A DNA stretch of 13,640 nt, taken from Trueperaceae bacterium (GTDB lineage: Bacteria > Deinococcota > Deinococci > Deinococcales > Trueperaceae). The stretch lies in contig SKSV01000315.1 in assembly GCA_007122815.1 (NCBI GenBank), forward strand, positions 1 to 13,640. Direction: 5' to 3'. Positions 1 to 6,895 of the stretch are shown here, piece by piece. The notes below the pieces were generated by a model. That model did not search any database, was not told where the DNA came from, and worked only from the letters and a program-made list of their open reading frames with translations. The translations under genes and the position numbers were made by a program. Every line of letters begins with the position of its first letter. The stretch's first letter is position 1.

Positions 1-1118
1 CCCAGGAGCGCGAAGCTCGGGCGCGGCTGGCCCTCGGTCACGGCCTCCACGACCTGGACGCTTGCGTACACGTCGCCCGTCGCCGCATCGAGCCGCTGCA
101 GGGCACCGTCGCCCGTCAACACCAGGAGCGCGCCGTCGTCACTCATGCGCATCGCTATCGGCGCGGCGGGCAGCTCGACGGGAGTCAGGCTTAGCTCGAG
201 CGGGTCGATGATCGCGATGCCCTGGCCGAAGTTGCCGATCACGACGGGGCCCTCCGGGTGCGCCACCAGCCTGCCTACACGCGCGCTCTCGGGGCTGCCC
301 GGCGGGTTCGCGAGCTTGGCCGAGCCAAACGACCCGTCACCGAGGACCTCGACCAGGAGCACGCCGTCGCTGCAGCCGAAGGCCACGACGTTGCCCAGCA
401 CGGCCTGGCCGTGCAGGCGCGGGCAGCCGTCGAAGGCAGCGAGTTCGCGCGCGTCGCGATCGAACACGCGCACGCCGGCCTCGTTCACGCCGCCGCCGAC
501 GAGGTAGCCCTCGACGACCGCGACCGAGCCATGATCCGCCTCGAGGCCGGGCACCTGCACGAAGTCCAGGCTGATGCCGAGCAGGCGGCTGTCGAGCCAG
601 GCCATGCTGCCGTCACCGTCGTTGTAGATGGCGATGTCGTTGGCGTGGGCGAAGAAGTGCGTCGGCCTGGGGCCGAAGTTGACCGTCTTGAGCACGTACG
701 GAGTCTCCTGAAGGAGGTCCATGTGGTCGCCGTGGTCGACCGCGCGCAGGCCGGAGTGGACGAAGCTCACGCGGTTGGCGTCGCGGTGGGTGACGGCCGC
801 GTACTGCGTGTTCGGCAGCTGGTACACGCGGCCCAGGCTCGGCACCGTGAAGCGCCCCAGCACGTCGCCGTCGGCGGCGTCGAGGACCACGAGCTCCGGC
901 GAGTCGAGCGAGGCGACGAGCAGTCGCACGCCGGCGAGCTCGCCGAGCTCGTGATGTTCGTGCGCAGCCTCGAGCTCGTGATGGTCGTGCGCAGCCTCGA
1001 GCTCGTGATCCTGATCGTGATCGTGGTCGTGGAGGTCACCTTGGGCCCAGGCGATGGCGAACGGCATCAGGGCGACGACGGCGAGGCTGAGGATCGAACG
1101 GTGGAACGGTCGCTGCAT
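1..1118 (-). CDS. aztD: AztD-like periplasmic zinc metallochaperone (partial, 3' end outside window)
   Basis: The frame stays open from the ATG at 1118-1116 to the window edge, giving 372 codons without a stop. A GAGGAG ribosome binding site lies 6 bases upstream of the ATG. Residues 1-25 form a signal peptide ending in AWA before Gln26, so the protein is exported. Residues 30-57 are a His/Asp/Glu-rich segment with the repeated unit HELEAAHxH. The rest alternates short strands and turns as in a beta-propeller. It contains DHGDH (128-132), a CPRLHG motif (232-237) and AFGCSDGVLL (246-255), which I recognise as AztD hallmarks. AztD proteins bind zinc in the periplasm and pass it to AztC, the binding protein of the AztABC zinc ABC transporter; the mobile His-rich segment takes part in transfer. 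AztABC genes would be expected beyond the left edge but cannot be seen. The gene is divergent from the HIT/Zur operon, with a palindromic operator 37 bp upstream of its start. Family assignment is from recalled motifs, not from a search. Confidence 0.82.
   Translation of the reverse strand, partial: MQRPFHRSILSLAVVALMPFAIAWAQGDLHDHDHDQDHELEAAHDHHELEAAHEHHELGELAGVRLLVASLDSPELVVLDAADGDVLGRFTVPSLGRVYQLPNTQYAAVTHRDANRVSFVHSGLRAVDHGDHMDLLQETPYVLKTVNFGPRPTHFFAHANDIAIYNDGDGSMAWLDSRLLGISLDFVQVPGLEADHGSVAVVEGYLVGGGVNEAGVRVFDRDARELAAFDGCPRLHGQAVLGNVVAFGCSDGVLLVEVLGDGSFGSAKLANPPGSPESARVGRLVAHPEGPVVIGNFGQGIAIIDPLELSLTPVELPAAPIAMRMSDDGALLVLTGDGALQRLDAATGDVYASVQVVEAVTEGQPRPSFALL
945..1009. repeat. 27-bp tandem repeat coding for the His-rich segment of AztD
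   Basis: Two full 27-bp units (945-971 and 972-998) differ at a single base (T at 957, G at 984). A third begins at 999 and diverges after 11 bases. In the aztD frame each unit encodes nine residues, HELEAAHEH or HELEAAHDH. The repeat keeps frame, so copy number could change the number of metal-binding His residues without breaking the gene. Confidence 0.9.
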
Positions 1119-1154
1119 GGAGGCTCCTCGTGTGTGCGTGATCGGTGAGCGATC

Positions 1155-1184
1155 GTGTTGAGAATGTAGTCTCATTCTCAACAC
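1155..1184. promoter_or_regulatory. Candidate Zur/Fur-type operator (perfect 12-6-12 inverted repeat)
   Basis: The left arm gtgttgagaatg (1155-1166) is the exact reverse complement of the right arm cattctcaacac (1173-1184), with spacer tagtct. The core TGAGAAT...ATTCTCA resembles the A/T-flanked dyads bound by Fur-family repressors. It is AT-richer than its surroundings. It lies between divergent aztD and the HIT-zur operon, and a Fur-family gene is about 520 bp away. A TACATT hexamer on the minus strand (1168-1163) sits inside the dyad and could be the aztD -10 box, so bound repressor would block it. A TAGTCT hexamer (1167-1172) points the other way. That the bound regulator is the Fur-family protein at 1701 is inferred. 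Confidence 0.8.
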
Positions 1185-1252
1185 GCCGCACAGTGTAAAC
1201 GACAGGACCCGCCGCGTGTCAACCGCGGCCGCGATGCCCGACTCCGTTACCG

Positions 1253-1258
1253 TAGACT
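1253..1258 (+). promoter_or_regulatory. Candidate -10 box of a leaderless promoter for the HIT-zur operon
   Basis: TAGACT ends 6 bases before the ATG at 1265, and no Shine-Dalgarno sequence is present. This TANNNT spacing matches leaderless transcripts of Deinococcota. The same hexamer at the same spacing precedes the RsmC-like gene at 11983. No convincing -35 box is seen. Confidence 0.5.
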
Positions 1259-1264
1259 CGTCTC

Positions 1265-1627
1265 ATGGCCGTCGACAACATCTTCATGAAGATCGTCCGC
1301 GGCGAGCTCTCCGCCGACATCGTCTACCGCGACGAGCTCGTCACCGCCTTCCGCGACATCCAACCGCAGGCTCCCGTACACGTGCTCATCGTGCCGAACC
1401 ATCCCATCGCCTCGGCCGCTGACGCCGGCCAAGGAGACGAGGCTGCTCTCGGCCGCCTCTTCACCGCCGCGCGACAAGTAGCAGAGCAGGAAGGGCTCTC
1501 CCAGGACGGCTACCGGTTGATAGTCAACTGCAAGGCGCACGGCGGGCAGGAGGTCGAGCAACTCCACCTCCACCTCCTCGGAGGTGAGCCGCTGGGACCG
1601 ATGCGCTGCCGTCATCGGGACCGTTGA
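1265..1627 (+). CDS. HIT-family (HinT-like) nucleotide-binding protein with altered His triad
   Basis: This 120-residue protein has the length and order of HinT-type purine nucleoside phosphoramidases: [11 protein letters not shown] at the N terminus, the [11 protein letters not shown] strand (38-48), [11 protein letters not shown] (87-97) and LHLHLLGG (100-107), then PLGPM. Family members hydrolyse AMP-linked phosphoramidates in the cytoplasm, using the second His of the HxHxH triad as nucleophile. Here the second and third His are kept (H101, H103), but the first is Gln99, and the Arg that usually follows LLGG is Glu108. The fold is secure; activity is less certain. It is the first gene of a plus-strand run, with its stop 73 bases before the Zur-like ATG. 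Its end overlaps upstream in-frame extensions of that gene. The ATG is supported by a leaderless -10 box 6 bases upstream. Confidence 0.88.
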   Translation: MAVDNIFMKIVRGELSADIVYRDELVTAFRDIQPQAPVHVLIVPNHPIASAADAGQGDEAALGRLFTAARQVAEQEGLSQDGYRLIVNCKAHGGQEVEQLHLHLLGGEPLGPMRCRHRDR

Positions 1628-1700
1628 GGTGGCCAGCCGCACGCGAGTCGTCTCCTCGGGCCGGGCGAGTACTGCCGAACGCGACCGGTTGCCTACCGAC

Positions 1701-2081
1701 ATGCGAAACACCTCTCAACGACGCGCGATTCTGAGGGCGCTGGACGAGGCGCCCGGGCCCCTCACCCCCAACCAAGTGCTCGAACGCGCGAGCGCGATCC
1801 AGGCGTCCTTGGGTCTCGCCACCGTCTACCGCAACCTCGCCGCCTTGGAAGAAGCCGGAGAGGTCGTGCCGGTCCATCTGCCCAACGAGACGCGCCGCTA
1901 CGAGCCGGCAGGCCGCGGCCACCATCACCACTTCCGCTGCGAGGCCTGCGAGGGGGTCTTCGAGCTCACCACCACCTGCCCCGTAGCCGTGCTCGAAGGC
2001 GTGACCCTACCAGGAGGGTTCGAGGTCCGCGGCCACGCCCTCACGCTCTACGGGCGCTGTCCCGATTGCAGCGACGGTTGA
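1701..2081 (+). CDS. zur: Fur-family transcriptional repressor, probably zinc-responsive Zur
   Basis: The 126-residue protein has the Fur layout. An N-terminal winged helix begins at the start codon (RNTSQRRAILRAL) and contains the recognition segment LGLATVYRNLAALEEAGEV (38-55). The dimerisation domain carries two CxxC pairs, C80/C83 and C120/C123, which form the structural zinc site. A run of four His (74-77), C93 and H112 are candidate regulatory metal ligands. Zur, Fur, PerR and Mur share this frame. I prefer Zur because of the nearby aztD gene and the dyad at 1155-1184. The ATG at 1701 gives the family-typical N terminus. No good ribosome binding site is visible, and in-frame GTG 1629 would add 24 residues. 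The next gene starts one base after the stop, suggesting translational coupling. Such repressors bind DNA as zinc-loaded dimers and release it when zinc is scarce. Confidence 0.85.
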   Translation: MRNTSQRRAILRALDEAPGPLTPNQVLERASAIQASLGLATVYRNLAALEEAGEVVPVHLPNETRRYEPAGRGHHHHFRCEACEGVFELTTTCPVAVLEGVTLPGGFEVRGHALTLYGRCPDCSDG

Positions 2082-2082
2082 C

Positions 2083-3267
2083 GTGCAAGAGCGAGTCCTG
2101 GCTGGAACCGGCCCCAAGCTGCCAGCGCTGCGAGCGCGCTCGGCGCTGCGATTGCGCTCGGCGCCACGCTGGCGCTCGGTTTCTCGACTGGTCTCGGTGT
2201 GGCTACTGGGCCTGCTGGCAGCGGCTAGCGCCCACGCCACGGAGCCCATGGGTTACCTCGAAGGACGCATCCTCGAGATAGTGCAGCGCACGGGCCTCGA
2301 CGACGTCGCTCTGGTCCAGGTGGACGACAGGGTGATAGAGGCGCTCATCCCTCCAGACGACCCCTACGGTGAGTTCACGCTCCCGGCCTACGCGGTGGGC
2401 GAGCGCGTAGAGCTCTACTACTCCCCCGGACCCGACGGACGAACCACTTACGTCGTCACGGATTGGGTGAGACGCCCCGCACTGGGTTGGCTGGTGGCGC
2501 TGTTCGCGGTCGCTTCGTTCGCGGTAGCGGGCTTCAAGGGCCTGAGGGCGATAGTCTCGACCGGCGCCAGCCTAGCCATCGTGATCACGTTCATCGTCCC
2601 GCAGATACTCAGTGGCACGAACCCGGTCCTGGTGTCGCTCGTGGGCGTGGGCGGGATCCTCGTGCTCGCCATCTACTTCGTTCACGGCGTGAACTGGAGC
2701 ACCTCCGCGGCGTTGGCCGGAACGCTGCTAGCCGTCGTCGTCACGATGGTCCTAGCTATCGTGTTCACCGACTTCTCCAGGCTCACGGGACTGGGCACCG
2801 AGGACGCCATCTTCCTGATGGCGGCGGCACCACAGGTCGCGCTGAAAGGGTTGCTGCTGGCGGGCCTCCTGATCGGTGCACTTGGCGCCCTCACCGACAT
2901 CACCATCGTGCAGGCCTCGGTGGTGCGGGAGCTCGCGCACACCGACCCCAGCCTGGGACTCAGCGAGCTCTACTCACGCGGGATGAACGTCGGTCGCGAC
3001 CACGTGGGCTCCCTCGTTAACACGCTCGTGCTCGCCTACACCGGAGCGAGCCTGTCGCTCCTGCTGCTCCTCAACGTCGGTGAGTTCGGTTTCGCTAGAG
3101 CGCTCAACCTCGAACTCGTCGCCAGCGAGGTGGTCCACACGCTCGTGGGCTCGATCGGGCTGGTGCTCGCCGTCCCCATCACCACCATCCTCGCCGCCTT
3201 GCTGTTCCGCGGAGACCGCATCCCGCTCGCTCCCGGAGAGCTCTCGCACGCCCACCACCACCACTAG
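2083..3267 (+). CDS. YibE/F-family multipass membrane protein with His-rich C terminus
   Basis: The 394-residue protein has an Arg-rich N terminus, a hydrophobic signal segment (33-51) ending AHA before Thr53, and a soluble extracytoplasmic domain of about 80 residues (53-130) with OB-like strands. About seven membrane segments follow (near 133-150, 155-175, 181-201, 206-228, 254-276, 311-331, 352-375). GALTDITIVQASVV (268-281) and the GRDHVGSLVNTLVLAYTGASL region (304-324) are the conserved motifs I associate with YibE/F. The family has no established biochemical role. The chain ends SHAHHHH, a possible metal-binding tail. GTG 2083 is one base after the repressor's stop; GTG 2197 would be an alternative start nearer the signal segment. 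Linkage to the Zur-like gene makes a metal-related role an inference worth testing, not a conclusion. Confidence 0.78.
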   Translation: MQERVLAGTGPKLPALRARSALRLRSAPRWRSVSRLVSVWLLGLLAAASAHATEPMGYLEGRILEIVQRTGLDDVALVQVDDRVIEALIPPDDPYGEFTLPAYAVGERVELYYSPGPDGRTTYVVTDWVRRPALGWLVALFAVASFAVAGFKGLRAIVSTGASLAIVITFIVPQILSGTNPVLVSLVGVGGILVLAIYFVHGVNWSTSAALAGTLLAVVVTMVLAIVFTDFSRLTGLGTEDAIFLMAAAPQVALKGLLLAGLLIGALGALTDITIVQASVVRELAHTDPSLGLSELYSRGMNVGRDHVGSLVNTLVLAYTGASLSLLLLLNVGEFGFARALNLELVASEVVHTLVGSIGLVLAVPITTILAALLFRGDRIPLAPGELSHAHHHH

Positions 3268-3279
3268 AGCGAAGCTAAC

Positions 3280-3894
3280 GTGACGCCAGTCGCCCTAGAC
3301 CTGATCCCCAACGCCCTGGCCCTGCAGCCAGAGGCCTTCGAGGCGCTGCTCTCGAGGCCGGGCTTCGGGCTGCGAGGCGCGCTCGCCATAGTCTTCCTCG
3401 CGGGGTTGTCGACGTCCTTCGGGCAGAGCGTCGTGCTGTTCGCCAACCACGTCTCGCCGCGCCGCTTCGTGGCGAGCTTGCTCGTCCAGGCGCTCCTGTT
3501 CGTCCTGACCTTCCTGGCGTGGTCCGCCACCGTGTGGGTAGCGGCGCTGGTGCTGCTCGATCGCCCCGCGCCGTTCGCCGCTGCCGCCGCCGCGATAGGC
3601 TTGGCTTACGCTCCACAGCTCTTCAACTTCCTGGTCCTCACGCCCTACCTCGGCAACGGCGTCGGGGCGGCCTTGAGCGTCTGGACCCTCCTGGCGACGC
3701 TGGTGGCGCTCGGGGTCGCCTTCGACCTCAGCCGCAGCGAGACCCTCATCGTGGCGATCATCGGATGGTTGGCGGCACAAGCGCTGCAACGCACGGTAGG
3801 TCGCCCCGTGACTCGCCTAGGCCGCCGGCTTCGACACGCCGTGGCTGGCCGGAAGCTCGACCCGGTGGAGCCGCCGGGCCTGGGTCCGCGATGA
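3280..3894 (+). CDS. Small multipass membrane protein, Yip1-like
   Basis: The 204-residue protein has five hydrophobic stretches (about 33-54, 62-93, 97-120, 126-148 and 155-170) and a basic, Arg-rich cytoplasmic tail from 171. The spacing, the LSTSFGQSV segment and the LAYAPQLFNFL segment resemble bacterial Yip1-domain proteins, but the match is by overall pattern only. GTG 3280 starts 12 bases after the YibE/F stop, and its own stop overlaps the next ATG by four bases (ATGA). It therefore belongs to the same transcription unit. No catalytic residues are evident. An unclassified membrane protein is the alternative. Confidence 0.55.
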   Translation: MTPVALDLIPNALALQPEAFEALLSRPGFGLRGALAIVFLAGLSTSFGQSVVLFANHVSPRRFVASLLVQALLFVLTFLAWSATVWVAALVLLDRPAPFAAAAAAIGLAYAPQLFNFLVLTPYLGNGVGAALSVWTLLATLVALGVAFDLSRSETLIVAIIGWLAAQALQRTVGRPVTRLGRRLRHAVAGRKLDPVEPPGLGPR

Positions 3895-4901
3895 GCTGGC
3901 TGGAGCCGAGCACGTTCCTGCTGGTGGGCGTGTTCGCGCTGCTCCTCTCCGGCGCATTCGCGCCGCTCGAGGCGTTGGGTTGGTGGGCTGGCTGGTACGG
4001 AGACCGCGCCGACGAGGAGCCCTCCCCCTCACAAGGCGAGGCGGCGGAGATCGCACCCGCCCGGAGCGGCGTCGCGGGCCGCTACGTGGTCTTCCTGTCG
4101 GGGATCGACAGCGTCTCTGACGAGCCGGTCCCCGAGCGGCAGGTCCACTTCCTCGAGCGCTTGCGGGACGAGGTACCCGACGCGGTGGTCCTACAGGTCT
4201 TCCCCTACTCGGTGACCAACCGGGCGCTCACCGGTGAGCGCGTGTTCGCGCGCTTCTGGCGCTGGGCGTTGCGCCAGAAGTTGGGTAGCCGGCGCCACGA
4301 GCAGCTCGCCGGCATGCTGATCAACCTGCGCAACACCTGGCAGGTGCTGGTGTCGGCCGACCGCCGCTACGGGCCCTTCTACGACCGTGGAACCGCGGCG
4401 CTGCTCGCCAGGCAGCTGCGCCGCGCGGGGTACCTCGATGGGAGCGGCCTTCCCGTCACGCTGATCGGGTACTCCGGCGGCGGTCAGATCGCGGTCGGTG
4501 CGGCGCCCTTCGTGCGCGACGCGTTGAGCGCCCCCGTGACGGTGCTCTCACTCGGCGGCGTGCTCTCGGCCGATCCCGGGCTGCTCGCCCTGCAGCGCCT
4601 CGTCCACGTGATCGGGTCACGTGACGGCGTCCACAAGGCGGGCGCCGTGATGTTCCCCGGCCGTTGGCCGGTCTTCCCCCACTCTCCCTGGAACGTAGCT
4701 CGACGCCACGGGAAGATACGCCCGGTGGTAGTAGGGCCCTGCAACCACACCGGAGACGACGGCTACTTGGACGACAGCGTCTACGTCGCGGACGGCCGCA
4801 GCTACTTCGAGGTGACCGTGCAGGTGATGGCCGCTCTGGTGCGCGATCCCGACGCGCCTGTGCCGGTCGCCGACCCTAACCCGGTCGCCCGGGCCGCTTG
4901 A
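3891..4901 (+). CDS. Membrane-anchored alpha/beta hydrolase of unknown substrate
   Basis: The 336-residue protein starts at ATG 3891 inside the ATGA overlap with the preceding gene. Residues 8-30 are one hydrophobic anchor, followed by an acidic, Pro-rich linker (40-60). The catalytic domain begins with the strand RYVVFLSGID (64-73). A nucleophile elbow GYSGGG (193-198) places Ser195 as the catalytic serine. NHTGDDGYL (285-293) supplies His286. Asp244 in GSRDGVH is a possible acid. Together these support an esterase or lipase-like alpha/beta hydrolase facing either the periplasm or the cytoplasm; orientation is not decidable here. Substrate is unknown. Its stop codon directly abuts the stop of the convergent mutase gene. 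Confidence 0.72.
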   Translation: MSWLEPSTFLLVGVFALLLSGAFAPLEALGWWAGWYGDRADEEPSPSQGEAAEIAPARSGVAGRYVVFLSGIDSVSDEPVPERQVHFLERLRDEVPDAVVLQVFPYSVTNRALTGERVFARFWRWALRQKLGSRRHEQLAGMLINLRNTWQVLVSADRRYGPFYDRGTAALLARQLRRAGYLDGSGLPVTLIGYSGGGQIAVGAAPFVRDALSAPVTVLSLGGVLSADPGLLALQRLVHVIGSRDGVHKAGAVMFPGRWPVFPHSPWNVARRHGKIRPVVVGPCNHTGDDGYLDDSVYVADGRSYFEVTVQVMAALVRDPDAPVPVADPNPVARAA

Positions 4902-6431
4902 TCAGCCGTGCTCGCCCCAAGCCCGCCGCAGGACCTCGCAAGCCTCACCGAGCGTGCTGCGCACGGCGAACGCCGCGCGCAGCGGCTCCATCAAGGGCGC
5001 ATCGCTCTCGGCCGCGCTCTTGAGGCTTACCAACGCCCCGGAGACCGCCACGCCGTCGCGCGCGGCCCTGAAGACCGCTAACTGCTCGGCCCTCCGCGCC
5101 TCGAAGGCAGGTTCGTGGCGGAGAACGGGCACCTCTGGGAAGCCCTCCGAGACGAACCGGTTCACCCCCACCACCACGCGTTCACCGGACTCCACGCGTT
5201 GCTGGTGATCGTAAGCCTCCGCCTCGATGGCTTCCTGCACGTAACCCCGCTCGATCGCCGCCACGCTCCCGCCGAGCCCCTCGACCTCGTCGAACAGCTC
5301 CAGCGCCTTGCGCTCGAGCTCGTCGGTGAGGTGTTCGACGAAGTAGCTGCCCGCGAGCGGATCGATCGCCTCGGGTACTCCTGTCTCGTGCGCCAACACC
5401 TGCTGGGTGCGCAGCGCCAGCGTGGCCGCTGACTCGGTCGGCAAGCCCAGCGCCTCGTCGAAGGCGTTCGTGTGGAGGCTCTGGGTCCCTCCGAGCACCG
5501 CCGCGAGGGCCTGGTAGGCCGTGCGCACCACGTTCACCTGGGCTTGCTGCGCGGTGAGCGTCGAGCCTCCGGTCTGCGTGTGGAAGCGCAGGACCTGAGC
5601 GCGCGGGTCGTCCACCCCCAGGCGCTCCTTGACGATCCTCGCCCACAGCCGCCGAGCGGCCCTGAACTTCGCCGCCTCCTCGAGGAGCCTGCCGTGACAG
5701 GCGAAGAAGAACGAGAGGCGCTGCAGGAACGCTGCGGTCTCCAGCCCTGCATCTCGCGCGGTCCGCACGTAGGCCATCGCGTTGGCCAACGTGAAGGCGA
5801 TCTCCTGGACGGCGTTGCATCCCGCCTCACGCATGTGGTAACCGGATACCGAGATCGTGTTCCAGCGAGGCATGTGACCCGCGCACCAGGCGAACACCTC
5901 GCTGGCGAGTCGCAGCGAGGGACGTGGCGGGAAGATGTACGTGCCGCGCGCCACGTACTCCTTCAACACGTCGTTCTGCACGGTGCCGCCGAGGCGCCCT
6001 AAGGCAACTCCCTGACGCTCCGCCTCGAGCGTGTAGAGCGCCAGCAGCATCGCCGCCGGGGCGTTGATCGTCATCGAGGTGGTGACGTCGCCAAGCGGGA
6101 TCCCCTCGAACAGGGCGCGCATGTCGTCCACCGTCGCTATGGACACCCCCACCCTGCCCACCTCACCCCGCGCGCGCTCGTCGTCGGGGTCGAGCCCCAA
6201 CTGGGTGGGCAGGTCGAACGCCACCGAGAGGCCGCTCGTGCCCTGCTCGAGCAGGTGGCGATAGCGCCGGTTGCTCTCCTCGGCCCCCGCGAAACCGGCG
6301 TACTGACGCATCGTCCATAGGCGACCGTCTGCGTACATGCGGGGGTAGATGCCGCGCGTGAAGGGGTAAGCGCCCGGCCGGCCCAAGCGCCGCTCCAGGC
6401 CTGCCGGGGGCGCGTCGTAGATCGGCTCCAT
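4902..6431 (-). CDS. Methylmalonyl-CoA mutase, catalytic (large) subunit without B12-binding domain
   Basis: The 509-residue protein is the TIM-barrel catalytic domain of the acyl-CoA mutase family. This form pairs with a separate B12-binding small subunit, which is not in this window. It interconverts (R)-methylmalonyl-CoA and succinyl-CoA using adenosylcobalamin. Motifs in order are MRQYAGF (41-47), SVAFDLPTQLGLDPDD (69-84), GGTVQNDVLKEY (148-159), RGTYIFPPRPSLR (162-174) and SVSGYHMREAG (194-204). Using the Propionibacterium numbering (offset 45), Tyr44, Arg162, Tyr198 and His199 match Tyr89, Arg207, Tyr243 and His244. Isobutyryl-CoA mutase has Phe and Gln, and 2-hydroxyisobutyryl-CoA mutase has Ile, at key positions, so methylmalonyl-CoA is the likeliest substrate. 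The ATG at 6431 is preferred to in-frame 6488 because a TATCAT box lies 6 bases upstream and the N terminus then fits the family. Confidence 0.9.
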   Translation of the reverse strand: MEPIYDAPPAGLERRLGRPGAYPFTRGIYPRMYADGRLWTMRQYAGFAGAEESNRRYRHLLEQGTSGLSVAFDLPTQLGLDPDDERARGEVGRVGVSIATVDDMRALFEGIPLGDVTTSMTINAPAAMLLALYTLEAERQGVALGRLGGTVQNDVLKEYVARGTYIFPPRPSLRLASEVFAWCAGHMPRWNTISVSGYHMREAGCNAVQEIAFTLANAMAYVRTARDAGLETAAFLQRLSFFFACHGRLLEEAAKFRAARRLWARIVKERLGVDDPRAQVLRFHTQTGGSTLTAQQAQVNVVRTAYQALAAVLGGTQSLHTNAFDEALGLPTESAATLALRTQQVLAHETGVPEAIDPLAGSYFVEHLTDELERKALELFDEVEGLGGSVAAIERGYVQEAIEAEAYDHQQRVESGERVVVGVNRFVSEGFPEVPVLRHEPAFEARRAEQLAVFRAARDGVAVSGALVSLKSAAESDAPLMEPLRAAFAVRSTLGEACEVLRRAWGEHG

Positions 6432-6437
6432 GAGGGC

Positions 6438-6443
6438 ATGATA
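6438..6443 (-). promoter_or_regulatory. Candidate -10 box of a leaderless promoter for the mutase
   Basis: On the minus strand TATCAT ends 6 bases before the ATG at 6431, with no ribosome binding site between. It lies in the 53-bp gap after vapC, so the mutase may have its own promoter rather than depending on vapBC transcription. Confidence 0.5.
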
Positions 6444-6484
6444 CTGACGACTGGCGCCGTGGCCTCGAGCCCCGCTCCCGGTCC

Positions 6485-6895
6485 TCACGGCACGATCTCG
6501 AACGCCTCCCCGCCGAGCGAGCGCAGGACGTCGAAGTGGCGCCTGTCGAGGGTGAGCACGCGCCTCGTGGCGTATCGGTCCGCGAGCAGGACCAGCGACG
6601 CGTCCGTCACGCCGATGTCGTGCTCTCGATAGCGCCTCATCACCTCGCTGACAACTCTGAGGTCGTCGGTGTCGATGGCCGCTAGGTCGTACGCACCACC
6701 TGCCAACTCCTTCACCACGATCAGCGCCTCGGCTTGGCCGACCCGCGTGGCGATGAGGTAGTCGAGCTCAGCGACGACGAAGGGTGACACGACGAGGGCG
6801 TCGCGCTCTTCGGCCAACGCTGCCACCACTTCTCGGTGGGCCGGTTCGGCGCTGTTGAACAGCGCCAACAGACCGCTGGTGTCGGCAACGATCAC
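6485..6895 (-). CDS. vapC: VapC-type PIN-domain ribonuclease toxin
   Basis: The 136-residue protein has the PIN-domain acidic residues in the expected order: Asp5 (VADTSGLLALF), Glu43 (VVAELDYL), Asp98 (GVTDASLVLLA) and Asp117 (LTLDRRHFD). These bind the catalytic Mg2+ or Mn2+ of an endoribonuclease. VapC toxins cut tRNA or rRNA and are silenced by a cognate VapB; this target is unknown. Its ATG overlaps the vapB stop by four bases, the usual antitoxin-first arrangement. All catalytic residues are present, so it looks intact. Confidence 0.88.
   Translation of the reverse strand: MIVADTSGLLALFNSAEPAHREVVAALAEERDALVVSPFVVAELDYLIATRVGQAEALIVVKELAGGAYDLAAIDTDDLRVVSEVMRRYREHDIGVTDASLVLLADRYATRRVLTLDRRHFDVLRSLGGEAFEIVP

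Noticed and set aside
1119..1127. GGAGGCTCC palindrome just upstream of the aztD start
   Set aside because: It is short and mostly reflects the aztD ribosome binding site region; too small to call a hairpin regulator.
258..1148. Long plus-strand frame (296 codons) at the left end
   Set aside because: It lies antisense to the AztD-like frame, which has a signal peptide, ribosome binding site and family motifs. The plus-strand product is Val/Glu/His-rich with no recognisable domain and runs into the operator region.
3295..3789. 164-codon minus-strand frame
   Set aside because: It is antisense to the small membrane protein gene; Gln/Arg/Glu-rich without domains, and it breaks the tight plus-strand operon.
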